DNA of 64,000 bases from Epiperipatus broadwayi (GCA_028023455.1 JAQFVV010000143.1:3101301-3165300); one strand, 5' to 3'. Shown: positions 37,991-51,200, counted from the first letter of the stretch. Program-made: numbers and translations. Notes: generated from the letters alone by a model not told the origin.

Positions 37991-39903
37991 AATCTGTGAT
38001 CTTTCCAACAATCACTAAGAAATGTTATTATTTCTTAACTTTTTTTAAAGAATTGAAGGAAAATTATCTAAGCAATATATATTTATTCATCTGAAACATT
38101 AAGTTTTATTAACTTTGGACTGAAATGTTATAAAGTAGCTTATTATTTAATTTCAGGTTCTCTATAAATATTTTTTGATACCTGAACTTTTAAAAAATTT
38201 TCAGTTTTTACAGAAAATATGAATTTGGTGGTAAAGAATGAAAAAGTATTGGGAATTGAGATTCTAAACTATCAAACATTACACCCAAGCTGTTTTTCAG
38301 AGGCAAAACTCACCATACTATAGTGCCATTCAGTACATGCCAGAGTAATCAATGGATGCAGGAAGGTTTGTGCATAAAATCCTTATCTAGTGTCTACTAT
38401 CCAATATCCTCACATTAGTTCCTACTTTGTGGCTTTTATCAGCGACGAGCCTTGGATCTGAGGGCACTGCACCTAGATCTTAGGATACAGTGCCTCTCAG
38501 CGCAAGCCAGAAGGCTTCTGCATAAAATCCTTATCTAGTGCCTACTCATCCAATAACCCCAGACTAGTTTCTGGCTTGTGGCCTTCGTCGCTGAGGAGCT
38601 TTGGATCTGAGAGCACTGCACCTAGATTTTAGGATCTAATGCAACCCTCCAGCAGCCATCTTTTATCTCTATTTAACTACAAGACCATGAGAATGAAATT
38701 GAAAACACAATAATATTTTCAATCCAAGCTCATTAGCTTATATAGTCATATAGGTCTGAACTCAGTTCAGTACCCACATATTTTGGTGTCTTTGATTCTA
38801 TAATAATCATAGTCACCACTACCCTATTAGGCAGGATTGGTTTTAAACCACTAAACATCACATGATCATTGTTTCTTATGCTTGCTCACAACTGTCATTA
38901 CAACAGGAAAAACTCTCCATACAGTAGTACCTCAGTGCAAGCCAGAGTAATCAATGGATTCCAGAAGGCTTATGCATAAAATCCCTATCTAGTGTCTACT
39001 CATCCAATATCCCCAGACTAGTTTCTAGCTTATGGCTTCGTCCGTGAGGAGCTTTGGATTGAGAGCTCTGCACCTAGATTTTAGGATCTAATGCAACCTT
39101 TCAGCAGCTACCTTTTATCTCTATTTAACTACAAAACTATGAGAATGAAATTGGAAAAGACAATAATATTTTTAATCCAAGCCCATTAGTTTATATAGTC
39201 ATATAGGTCTGAACTCAGTTCAGTCATCATACATTTTGGTATCTTTGGTTCTTTAATAACCATCCTATTAGGCAGGATTGGTGTTAAACCAGTAAACATC
39301 ACATGATCACTATTTCTTATGCTTGCTCATAACTGTCATTAAAAGAGGCAAAACTCTCCATACAGTAGTGCTTCTCAGTGCAAGCCAAAGTAATCAATGG
39401 ATGCCAGAAGGCTTGCATATAAAATCCCTATCTAGTGCCTACTCATCCAATATCCCCAGACTAGTTTTTGGCTTGTGGATTTCATCAGTGAAGAGCTTTG
39501 GATATGAGAGGACTGCACCTAGATTTCAGGATCTAATGCAACCCTCCAGCAGCCATCTTTTATCTCTATTTAACTACAAAACCATGAGAATGAAGTTGAA
39601 AACAATAATATTTCCAATCCAAGCTCATTAGCTTATATAGTCATATAGGTCTGAACTCGGTTTAGTACCTATACATTTTGGTGTCTTTGGTTCTTTAATA
39701 ATCATAGCCACCACTATTCTATTAGGTAGGATTAGTGTTAAACCACTAAACATCACATGATCATCGTTTCTTACACTGAGCAACTGTCATTAAAAGAGAT
39801 AAAATTCTCCATACAGTAGTGTCTTTCACCACAAACCAGAGTAATCAATGGATGTCAGAAGGTTTGCACATAAAATCCCTATCCAGTGCCTACTCATCCA
39901 ATA

Positions 39904-39945
39904 TTCCCAGACTAGTTTCTGGCTTGTGGCCTTCGTCAGTGAGGA
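39904..39945 (-). ncRNA. Hammerhead-like ribozyme in Rz array, unit 5
   Basis: Minus strand: UCCUCA, CUGACGA, hairpin AGGCCACAAGCCA, GAA, ACUAGU, C, UGGGAA. The core is intact and stem I pairs at four inner positions. The equivalent modules of units 2, 3 and 4 (near 38592, 39045, 39489) have core changes (AGCGACGA, CGGACGA, and GAA to AAA). Confidence 0.58.
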
Positions 39946-40307
39946 GCTTTGCATCTGAGAGCACTGCACTTAGATTTCAGGATCTAATGCAACCTTTCAG
40001 CAGCCACCTTTTATCTCTATTTAACTACAAAACTATGAGAATGAAATTGAAAACAATAATATTTTCAATCCAAGCTCATTAACTTATATAGTCATATAGA
40101 TCTGAACTCAGTTCACTCCCATACATTTTGGTGTCTTTGATTCTTTAATAACCATAGCCACCACTATTCAATTAGGCAGGATTGAAAATATTATTGTGTT
40201 TTTAAAGTTCATTCTCATAGATTTATAGTTAAATAGAGATAAAAGGTGATTGCTGGAGGGTTGCATTAGATCCTAAAATCTAGATGCAGTGATCTCAGAT
40301 CCAAAGC

Positions 40308-40349
40308 TCCTCACTGACGAAGGCCATAAGCCAGAAACTAGTCTGGGGA
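40308..40349 (+). ncRNA. Hammerhead-like ribozyme in Rz array, unit 6
   Basis: Plus strand: UCCUCA (40308-40313), CUGACGA (40314-40320), hairpin AGGCCAUAAGCCA, GAA, palindromic ACUAGU (40337-40342), cleavage base C, UGGGGA (40344-40349). Stem I pairs at six of six. It is the best-preserved ribozyme of the array and is on the SLC35C2 transcribed strand. Modules of units 7 and 8 (near 40769 and 41160) are damaged (UUGAUGA; one inserted base). Confidence 0.65.
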
Positions 40350-42750
40350 TATTGGGTGAGTAGGCACTAGATAGGCATTTTATGCACAAGCCTTCTGGCA
40401 TCCGTTGATTACTCTGGCTTGCGCTGAGAGGCACTACTGTATTGAGATTTTTGCCTGTTTTAATGACAGTTATGAGCAAGCATAAGAAACTGTGATTATG
40501 TGATATTTTGTGGTTTAGCACCAATGCGGGCTAATAGGATAGTGATGGCTATGGTTATTAAAGAACCAAGGTCACCAGAATGTATGGATACTGAACTGAG
40601 TTCAGACCTATATGACTACATATGCTAATGAGCTTGGATTGAAAATAGTATTGTGTGTCTTCAATTTTAATCTAATAGTTTTATAGTTAAATAGAGATAA
40701 AAGGTGACTGCTGGAGGGTTGCATTAGATCATAAAATCTAGGTTCAATGCTCTCAGATCCAAAGTTCTTCATTGATGAAGACCACAAGCCTGAAACTGGT
40801 CTCGGGATATTGGATGAGTAGGCACTAGATAGGGATTTTATGCACAAGCTTTCTGGCATCCATTGGATTACTCTGGCTTGCACTAAGAGGCATTACTGTA
40901 TGGAGAGTTTGCCTGTTTTAAAGACAGTTATGAGCAGGCATAAGAAACGGTGATCAAGTGATCTTAGAATACCAAAGACACCAAAAAGTGTGAATGCTAA
41001 ACTGAGTTCAGATCTATACAACTATACAAGCTAATGAACTTAGCTTGAAAACATTATTGTGTTTTCATTTTGGATTCAAAGCTTTCTAGTTAGCTAAAAA
41101 AGTGAAAGGTGGCATTAGATCCTAAGTTCTAGGTGCAGTGTTCTCAGATCCAAGGCACCTCACTGATTGAAGCCACAAGCTAGAAATTAGTTTGGGGATA
41201 TTGGCTGAGTGGACAGTAGATAGGGATTTTATCCACAAATCTTCTACGCATCCATTGATTACTCTGGCTTGCACTGAGTGGTGCTACTTACTGTATGGAG
41301 AGTTTTGCCTCTGTGAATTGAGATTCTTCATATATAATTATTACTCACACCTGGTATTTTGATTATTATTTTTATTGTCAATGATCTGGTATTTTTTATT
41401 TATAGTCTAGATTTCTGCGATGTTATTATAAGTTCAGTATTTAATTTTTAACAAAATAAATAACCTTTTAGAATTTTTATATATTGAATGTATTATTTTA
41501 TATCACAATTTTTATCGCAGCTTTATTTTGAATTTTGTATCAGTATTAGATATTTTGACAGTTTTAGGATTTTGAATGATTCTATTAAATTGCAAGTGAC
41601 ACAAAGTCAATTAGACCATGAATTCAGCATATATATGTGTGAAAAAAAATTCATCACATAATCTCATTGTCACATATTGTGCCAGTAATGAGTTCTCATT
41701 TCTATATAGTACTATTGCTAAGTCCAACATCAGCTTAACATTCAGAGTCTAGCTATAATTTTTGATGCAATACTTCTGATGTGAGCCAGAAATCGCCATT
41801 GAGTGGAAGTTTTAAATAAATACTTAACAAGATTTACAAACGTCATTGTGCTGCATTAATTTTAATTAAAAGAACTTGATTAGAATTGAGTTTTTTCATC
41901 TCATTGAAAGTTTAAGCTTTATTGGATCCCAGAAATTGTATAACTTTGAACAGTTAAAATTTTGTGTAAACATTAGTATAAAAGTGATTGCTATATGTTG
42001 GTTAATTCTAATTTAATGTCTGCAAAATTTTCTCAAAACTACACAATACATAATATATTTTATTATATTATTGATCTATTTGAATTATATATATATAATT
42101 ACAGTTATGTTTATAAAGGAAGATTTAAACACAAAGTAAAAAAAAAATTTTCAAAAATCAATATAATATTTTTATTGATTACTATAATATGAAATATTTT
42201 ATATTTTACCAGTAAAATATTGTGTCAATAAATGTAACAAGAGATTCTTTGAATAAACTGATTTTTAGAGACTAAGTGTATATAAAATATATGCTACATG
42301 TGAATGTTTTGTTGCATTTTATTTATATTTGACATAGAATGATATATATATATATATATTAATGAAACACAATTAATGTATAAAACTGTAATAATATTTA
42401 TCAGTAATATATAAAATTCTTGGACGGATTCTATTTTTGCCACTTCCAGTACTCAAATTTTATATGAACCCAAAGTCATTTGATTATTTTTATTTATTTC
42501 ATTAATTCTTAAAATTCTATTTATCTGTATGATTATATAATCTTTTATTAAAATTATTACAAATTTATTTATTTTTTTCATTCATATTTGTAAATTAATA
42601 TTTACAAAATATTTCAAACTTAAAGCCGTTTTTTTTTTTTTTGGAATTTAACGGTAAGAAAAATTTTTAAATTTTATATGAAAATTATTGTGTTAATTCT
42701 TCAATCTGAAATTTTCTAAACATTTATTATGAGAATATATGTAATAGACA

Positions 42751-42977
42751 GGGTATGAGCCCAGACTTTCACATGACCCACCACTCTCAACACTATCTCA
42801 TAACACTGATACACCTGAACACACATATGTTGAAAAGATAAATAATCACCAATATACGTATTTCATGCTAAACCAGCAATCATCAGTTGGTCCAGATTAC
42901 CATCTCTACACATATATGCTACAAGTGCTCAGATATATATTAAGATAGCAAGTCCTTCTACTTTAATGGACAGGCTG
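42751..42977 (+). repeat. Second copy of the 36060 repeat
   Basis: It shares in order GACTTTCACATGACCC, GAAAAGATAAATAATCACCAA, CATCAGTTGG and TACTTTAATGGACAGGCT with 36060-36252. The C-rich + strand is typical of this family. There is no ORF. Confidence 0.65.
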
Positions 42978-43241
42978 TGTATTTCATCTATGAGAATATT
43001 ATAATAGATACTTAAAATAATAACAATAATATATATATTATATAAATTAAAAATATTTAGTTTGGGAAATATTTTTTGTCTTTATGCATTCATGTAATAT
43101 TATTAATTTTACAAATTACAATCAGATTTCTATGTTATATGACCGCTTTTTAAATTATATTAAGTTTAGTTATATTTACATTTCTATGCAATATATACAT
43201 TGGCATACTTTATGTATTAAGTATTATTTTAATTTTTTTAG

Positions 43242-43325
43242 GCCTTAGTAATCCTTTGGATATGATTTACCATATTCAGCCATGGATGATAATCACTTTA
43301 CTCCCTCTTGCTGTGAGCTTAGAAG
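43242..43325 (+). CDS. SLC35C2: SLC35C2 exon (IQPWM segment)
   Basis: An 84-base exon after a ttttttag acceptor. With the split Gly it reads GLSNPLDMIYHIQPWM then IITLLPLAVSLEG. The pattern G-L-x-N-P-x-D-x-x-Y/F-H-I/L-Q-P is the conserved loop and next helix of SLC35C2, directly following the RWTLTQ exon in the family. It ends inside a Gly codon at a weak donor, gttctg, whose phase is required to join 62259 in frame. A more consensus-like GTGAGC lies 13 bases upstream at 43313 but would break the frame. Confidence 0.92.
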
Positions 43326-46300
43326 GTTCTGTTTTTGTATATAAATAATTTATATATATTTATACACCCTCCCCCCATATATATACATCAATAAATTAGA
43401 GTACAGTTGGCTTACTGCATTCATAGTATTATCATACACTGATTTGCTTAATCGCTATTGACAAAAATATATCTAAAAAATAATAAAAAAATAGTAAAAA
43501 AAAAATAATTTAAACTTATATTGTTATTTAAATAATGCATCTTTTGCATTTTATAATCATAATTTTTCATAACGATTATGCAAATAATGTGTATAAAATA
43601 TAGATACAATTTTAATAACATTGTAATTATATAAATTTAAAAATGATTTTTTTTTTATGTTTAAATTTTTTTTTATTTCTTTTGAAAATTACTTTAATCA
43701 TATTAAAGAAATTTAATTAAGATAGTAGAAGAAATTGTTTAGATCTGGCTTTTGTCTTTTTTAGACAACTTGTAATACTGTTAATAGTTTTGAAAAATTT
43801 CTCTAAAAATCTTTTAGTTTTCTTTTACAAATAATTTTAAAAAAAATTAAAACTTCAATCAGAAAAGAGATTGGAATTTTCTAAGAACAATAAAAAGAGA
43901 TTTTTTTGGAAGTTTCTTTTATCTATTGTATTTGTATTAATTATTTTCATTTAAATTGAAATATTTTATAATTGTATATATATACATAATACCTTCTTTC
44001 TATTTATGCATGTGTGTGCATTAAAATGTTTTTACTATATACATAAATTTTGAAAAATTATTTTATTATCCACTTAGTATATAATGTCTTGAAACCAATT
44101 GCCATGAATGTGGCAGCCTTATCGTATGTTTATGAGACTGTGTGTATGATTCATCAGAATATTCTATTATATCTTGTTTTATTTTAATTTAATATTATTG
44201 TTAAGTTGTATTTTTTCATAATTTGTGAATTTTATATTTGGAGCTATTAGAAATAAAATTATTTTATGAATATGATTTTTTAAAATGAAATTTCAATAGT
44301 TGTTGAACTCCACTACCAAATTAAGAATATGAAATTCATATTACTGGAATGTTATTCTAAATCTTTTTTTATAAAAATAATTTATATATTAATAGAAGTA
44401 AATTAATTACAACTCCATTAATCTAAAATGACATCACTATTACATTACATTGTGATAAGTATTCAAAAAGAAAATATGAAGCTAAATTAATTTTTTCTCT
44501 CAATTAGTCTCATAGTATTGATTGTCAATCTCTTAAAAAATATTTTATTTTTATTTTTATCTAATTTTCAAAATTATTGTACTTCATTATAACAATTTAA
44601 AAAAGAAAAAAATCATTTGAGAATTGCTATTAAAATAATATATAGTGTAGACAAATTGGTTATATATCTTAATTATCATTATTAATTAGTTTTTCCCTCT
44701 AATATTGGGACAAAAGATGGTACTATTAGAATGTCCAAGATAATCGTGGTCATATTGAAGAAGTCAGTCATCCAAATCTTGATTCTTATTTATGGTACTT
44801 AATATTTAGTTAGCCTACACAAATAGCACTGTGTCTGAATACTTGGTGGTTTAATTTTTTTTCAAATTTGATTTCTTTGGAAAATATGAGAGGTATTTTA
44901 TTTTTTCTTTCATAATTAATGTATGCTGGCAAAGGAATTTGTTATGTTAACCTCAGTTTTTTGAGTTGATTATTTCCAGAACTGGATATAAAGAATACCT
45001 GCGGTTTCTTTAATTGAAAAAAAATAATTATCTTGTCTGCTGTTTGGTAGCATATTCTATGGTTGCTTTACTCTAACAATATTTATGGAAAACAGTTTTT
45101 TAAGTAAAGTTTGGATTAATTTGACTAATGGCTCTAAAATTTGATAACATGAATTCTTTAAAGAACTTCATTTGTTTAGAATTAGGAGTGTAGAAAAATA
45201 TATTCATTAATTGTTTAGTATAGCAAATGAGAAAGTTAGCTAAAAAGAACAAAGTGTTTGAGAATAATGATAAATTTGCATCAACTTATTAGAAAAAGCT
45301 TGCTTTCATAATCTGCTTAGGATCAAGACAAATGGATATCCAAAAAACTATTTTAACTAGCACATCAATTGATTAATTAGCTAAAAATTCATTTAAGCTA
45401 ACAAAAATTTAAGCAGTTTTAATGAGTTACATTATTGTTTTCTTTGATGCTTTCCATATAGGTTTTTATTAGAGGAAATAATACTAGTAAAATATTAATG
45501 CATTCAAGAAATTAAAATGGATTTTTAAATAGAAATAAGAGATTTTATTTTTAAATCGATAGGTAATAAAATTCAGATAGATGTCAGGGATGAAATCTGT
45601 TTTAAAACTGTCAGAGGAAAAGTTTTCATAAGGCAGCTTGAGAACAGTCAAGCAAATATCAAATTTAATAGCATTTAGAGCATTGATACTAAGGTTGATT
45701 AATAAAATTAATGATACTTAGTTTTAATAAGCTATCACTGGAGAACTAACTGTGAGACATCACAATTTAAGATTTTAGGATGTTGTTAGTACATGTTATG
45801 GATGTTAATCCAGTGAGCGGATCATTTTGCATCTGCTTTATAATGATTGCTTTCTTACATTGAAGCAGATAGTTTGAAGATTTCAGGCACTTTTCATTAT
45901 TAAAAATGATTGTACTATACTGAAGAGAAGCTAAGAATATTTATGGTAAAAAAAATATTTATTGTGAGATATGGTGACATATATAATCTACCATGCAATT
46001 CTAGAGCAATTGAAATAAAATTAGTGCCTAATAAAATATATTGACAGTATTCATTTTATAATTTTTATTCTACATATATTATCATTTTATAATTTAGTAT
46101 AAGGTATCCAAACACAGATTTTGATTTTACATCTGATCAATATAGTAATGGTAAGGTGAGTGAATAAGTAATTGGATGTTGTATGAAAATGCAATGCTAA
46201 ATTATAATCTTGTGATGGCTTCAAAAAAGTGAGACAGTTGTTGTTAAAAGTAATCAAGTGGTTCATAATGCAAGATGTTATATGATATTTAGTTATCACC

Positions 46301-47460
46301 AGAGGTATTAGAGTTGAGCCTTAGTCCAGGAATTTTTAGTTCTTGAGTCTGATGCTTTAGTGACTAAATTGTTAATGATCTTTAAATGATAAGATGAACA
46401 GTAATACAAGAGACGATAATAGCATAAAGAAAATCTTTGGATGAAATATTAATGTTTGTTAAAACTCTGAATATAATATATCCAAAGTAGTCTTCTATTG
46501 ATATTGATGATTTTGAGAATTTACAAGGATTATGAATCATACAATGAATCATAAGATTTTTCATAGAAATGTTAATGAATGCCAAAAGATTGCAAAGAAT
46601 CTATTAATAATGAGCCATCGAGTCATAAGAAAAAGTTGAAGGCAAATGAATGCTAATATAGTATACCGTCTATTTGCTTGATGGACCTATATAGTACTTA
46701 GCATAGCATCTGCAAATTGAATATAAATACTTGCAAACAAAAAGGGTACAAATAATGAAGATGTGGGAGAATAAATATAAACACAGTGATTATACAGAAA
46801 GTGGGTTCTTGGTTTTTATGTTGGGCTTGGAAAAAGATGAGGGAGGTCTAGATATAAAGTTATAGAGTGAACAAACAAAGATGATGTTGTGGAAATGGGA
46901 TGGAGCAGGATAGAGAAGAATATGGGAAACAGGGTGGGGAATGGATAGGGAAAGTAAAATGGCTAACAGATTTCTCTGGGCATAGTAACTGAGAGATTCC
47001 TGACTTTGATAAAGGAGTAACTATATCACATTATATCAGCAAAAGAAAAACTAATTGATAAAAAATAAAATATGAATATTTATTATAAATTTGTGATTTG
47101 AATAGTAAATAAAATCAAGAAAATAATATATTTTATTATAATAATAATTTATTTATCAAAACAGTATCAATTATTTAATAAAAAATACATCAATGTCAAA
47201 TAAAATGCACGCAGAAATGAAAATCTGCATGAAATGTTTTCATTTATTTTTGAATTTATTATGATCATATTTATTCTTGAATTTGTTGTTATAAGTGTAT
47301 CTTAAATAAATGAAAATAATTTTTTGTAATATTTGGATTAAGTAAAAGAAAGCAAAAGGTAGCCCATGCACAAAAGAAATATATTTAATATACATTTGCC
47401 ATAAATTTGTCAATAAATGTGGACTTTGTAAATTTAAAAAAGTCAATACATATATATTTA
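43326..47460. other. No gene seen; intron start, G-rich strand near its end
   Basis: No domain or transposon end is recognised. From about 45500 to 46960 the + strand is clearly G-rich over C (46861-46920 has 20 G and 3 C), suggesting an old insertion of unknown kind. ORFs at 46087-46585 have no family resemblance. Confidence 0.45.
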
Positions 47461-47465
47461 AAAAA

Positions 47466-47594
47466 ATTTTTTATTTAATTTCTCAACTAATTCACTAAAC
47501 ACAAATAATAATTCTTTTTTGAACCAAAATTTTGGTTCAATAAAAAAAATATTTTTTGTGTTTAGTGAATTAGTCTATCAAATTAAATAAAAAT
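47466..47594. repeat. Imperfect palindrome, about 130 bp
   Basis: Arms CTAATTCACTAAACACAAA (47487-47505) and its inverse (47555-47573) are perfect. The similarity continues inward to the central palindrome TTGAACCAAAATTTTGGTTCAA-like core (47519-47540) and outward for about 20 bp. It is MITE-like, with no coding content. Confidence 0.75.
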
Positions 47595-47735
47595 ATGGGG
47601 CATTCATAAATTATTTAATTTAATCAATAATAGAGTATTTATTCTGTGCACAAGCTGTATCAATTGAATTATTTAATTTGTGACCATGAGTTTATTTAAA
47701 ATTCTATATAACAACTAAAATTATGGTTAAATACT

Positions 47736-48240
47736 CTTTCTTATTGCATTGACAAATGTATATAATATAATATTAAGTCACCTACACACTTTATCATTGT
47801 TTCACAATGTTTTAATTACCACCCTCTTTGGCAGTTTGATTGCCCCAGCAATCTTCTTCAGAACAATGTTCATCTTTTATTTAAATATTCCGCTGCTTCT
47901 TTACCTTCCTTTTCTTTAACATAGTCTATCAAATTCTTAATGATCTTTATATGCTCCATACATCCACTCATATATATCAATGTTTCTTCTTTCTTCTTAT
48001 CCAAGCTCTATTTCCAGTATACCTTATCTTTTTCAAGAAGTATAATAATTAATCTTTCTTATTGCATTGCCAAATGTATATAATATATTAACTCATCTAT
48101 GCACTTTATCACTGTTTCACAGTGCTTTAATTATCACCCTCTTTGACAATAAGAAAGATTAGTTATACTTCTTGAAGAAGATAAGGAATACTGGAACTAG
48201 AGCTTGGATAAGAAGAAAGAAGAAACATTGATATATATAT
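47736..48240. repeat. Interspersed repeat with internal direct and inverted copies
   Basis: TTTCTTATTGCATTG(A/C)CAAATGTATATAATAT occurs at about 47736 and again at 48055, both followed by CACTTTATCA(T/C)TGTTTCACA. The segment 47977-48065 is repeated as its inverse at 48152-48240 (CAAGCTCTA...TTTCAAGAAG). The first part is inverse to 53895-54105, showing an interspersed family with a possible small coding relic (VKEKEGKEAVEYLNKRW on the strand opposite here). Confidence 0.65.
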
Positions 48241-48299
48241 ATATTGTAACCTTTCCTTTTCAGATGTGTATTTTATAAAAAAAAAACAACATTTAATTA

Positions 48300-51200
48300 T
48301 TATACCTGCTAATTTGTCTTTTTTGTTTTAAGATTAGGCCATAATATTGCTTAACACTTGAGTGTCAAAAACCTATCTTTCTATTATAACCAGTCCGTTC
48401 TGGATCTCCACGTTTCTTACTATACACTTTGAATCTATCTACCACCTAGCTCTAACATTAAACCATAAATCATATAAAATATTATTTCATGAAACTCAAC
48501 AATTGATTATAATTATCTATCAAATAATTCCTAAGGTAGATTTACAAAGACAGTTACAAGAGAGTGGTTTTAAATAATAATAATAATAATAAAAAACTAT
48601 ATATCTTTCCATGACATCTTGAATTAATCACATCAAATTAATAAAATCTATTATAATCTCATATTTTTTATAATAATTACGACAACCTTATGCACATCTC
48701 AAGGTTCTTACTTATTCCAATATGATAACTTAATAATTTCTCTATTTAAGATAATTGAATAATAAGAGGGATTTTACTACGATCCAACCATCTTAATCAT
48801 AACCACATCTAACATTATAATATATTTTAAGTTATTTCATTAGAATTAGTATATCTTTTTAACAAGAATAATAAATTCCCAATTATAAATCATCATCATG
48901 TTTTCTAACAATTAATATAATTATAACTTATAAGTAACTACTACTTATAAAATGAACTACTTTTATTATAAATCTTAAAATATAATCATTATTTAATATA
49001 GCTTTCAATTTTAACTTTAGTTAGTTAAATAATCAACTTACCTGGTTTTATATACTCTGTTAACTTTAATTAGATTGTCTAAAATATTATCATACCAATA
49101 TCTGATACTCATATACTCTTCTAAATGTATTTGAAATGAATTCAAATTTACTTTCATAAGAAATTTCCATGTGACTATAAAGATATAACTATTTTTAAAT
49201 TAAAACTATAATGCTATTAAATGATCTCATTCAAGTAATTATGATTGAATTTAATAAACAATTAAATCTATCAGTTTTGTTCTATATAATACTCCCAATA
49301 ATCTGTGTATTTGGATATGACAGAGTGGTGAAAATAATTCCAAATTGAAACAAAGACTTCACTCAATCAGTTTATTTACAAGAATAACAATAATTATTAA
49401 CAGAATTTTAAATAGTATGTATACTAACAACAATTTATAACACATATAATTTCATTAACATTTGTACAATTATATAAATCAATTATTTTATATAGCGCAA
49501 TGTTTATAAACTGTAATAGTTAAACAGCATTAAGCAAAGCGCATGTGCAACAGCTTAATGCTGTTTAACTATTACAATTATATACAATAATGAGAACCGC
49601 TGACTTCTATTTACTAAACAATAAAATTTTAACTTATAGGAATCTATTTTTCAATTTCCAAGAATCATTGCGAATAATAATGTTATTATTATTATTTTTA
49701 ACTATAGGTTCCATATTTTATCTATATTTCTTATTTAAGATGCATATTATTATTATCCTTATGAATGCAAAACAACCACATCACATATTGTCAGAATGTG
49801 ATTATTTTTATCACCTAAAATCTATGAAATTAATACCCATAATACAACCAAAGATACAATACCATTTGATCATCACTCATTCCATTCATTTTTTTTTCTT
49901 TGTTTGTTTTCATTATTGATCCCATTTGTTTTTATTTTCATATAGTGTCACTTTAAAATTAATTACTTAATGCAACCTTTGTTTTGTATTTGCATTTTAT
50001 TTTCCATTTAAACAATTTTCCACACTTAGATAAACCATTATACTCTTTTTATAAATCCACCTATATACCATGCCTACCTTATTTTTTTTTATAATTAACA
50101 TTCTGTAGATAAGAAACTGATGTCTGCTGGACTCAAATGCTACAAATATACAATGGAGGTCTTATTTACCTTTCCAAATAAGGTGTGCCCTCATGGCAAG
50201 TAATCATTTATTCCTCATGATACTATCTTAATATCCAAGCTTTTCCATTAAGCTCTTGTGGATTTGATCACCTTCATCTTATGGAAATTCCTCACATTAT
50301 AACATCCACCTACATATATGGGTGTCTCTTAGATTAACCTCATTATGATCTTATCAGTTCTTCAGGAAATTACAATTTACCATATTGATTATCCCCTGGA
50401 ATGACAACCTATCTAAATGTAAAAAGGATCACAGGCATACATCATACAATAAATCAGCATAACTATATAATAATATTATCTTTCCATTAATTATTTTTCT
50501 AATCTCCTGGTGATATACTACAAAACAAAGTGTCAGTATAATTTGACAATAGTCAATATTTATTTATTTATTTTTAACTTGGGATCACAAGTTTATTTAT
50601 TGTATCATATAGTTTATCATCCACCCATTTTTAATCCTTTCAGATTACTTTTCTTCACACTTCATTATCATACATTTGGTTATTTTCACTATTATATTAC
50701 TAGGTTCTTTAACATTATCTTATACTAATCAACTTACATTTTAAAATATATTATACATTAATCTTACCTGGATATGATTTTATAATAAAAACTTAGAACA
50801 TTATTTTACCCATTTCGCTCTTCTATTTACTTCACATCTATAACGTTCTCATTTGGAATATATCTAAAATTATAACTTAAACATTAACATATAAAACAAT
50901 TCTCTAACATAATGAAGATTAACTTCATAACAAAAAAATATATATATAAAGTTAGCCATTATCTAATTCCTATCCAAAGAATAGAAAATTATTATTTAGT
51001 TTCTTGTTTTTGTTTTTTCTTGGTGATTAATTTATATGTAGGTAAAGCTGATAGTTCAGATTTTTTTCCATGTCAATTATCTAATAGATTGCCTCTTCAA
51101 TATTTGAAATAAATAAATTTACTGGATTTAGCAGATTAATGGATTATGTCAAATATAACTATTCAAGTGTTTTTTTAAAGTGTTGATCAAACCATTTAAC

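Larger units (their letters stand above)
38253..41327. mobile_element. Rz array: head-to-head array of about eight units, 13-bp target-site duplication
   Basis: The exact 13-bp GAATTGAGATTCT occurs at 38253-38265 and 41315-41327, so the whole 3,049-bp block looks like one insertion. Left half: five direct units (starts about 38300, 38485, 38905, 39350, 39806; monomer about 444-453 bp), reading into a centre at about 40190. Right half: three units in inverted orientation (40190-40455, 40455-40910, 40910-41310). Each unit has arm, hammerhead module, core (CTAATGCAACC... or its inverse) and the linker with CATCACATGATCA. Short ORFs of 80-100 codons here repeat with the unit and are not genes. 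Confidence 0.85.

Noticed and set aside
39323-40883. Repeated ORFs of 80-100 codons with SNQWM and SLSSAYSSN wording, also at 20301, 20529 and 56231
   Set aside because: They track the Rz repeat arms, occur on both strands because the arms are inverted, and change length freely. They are repeat shadows, not a gene family.
46087-47446. Minus-strand ORFs of 67-70 codons
   Set aside because: No motifs, and composition follows the strand bias of the region.
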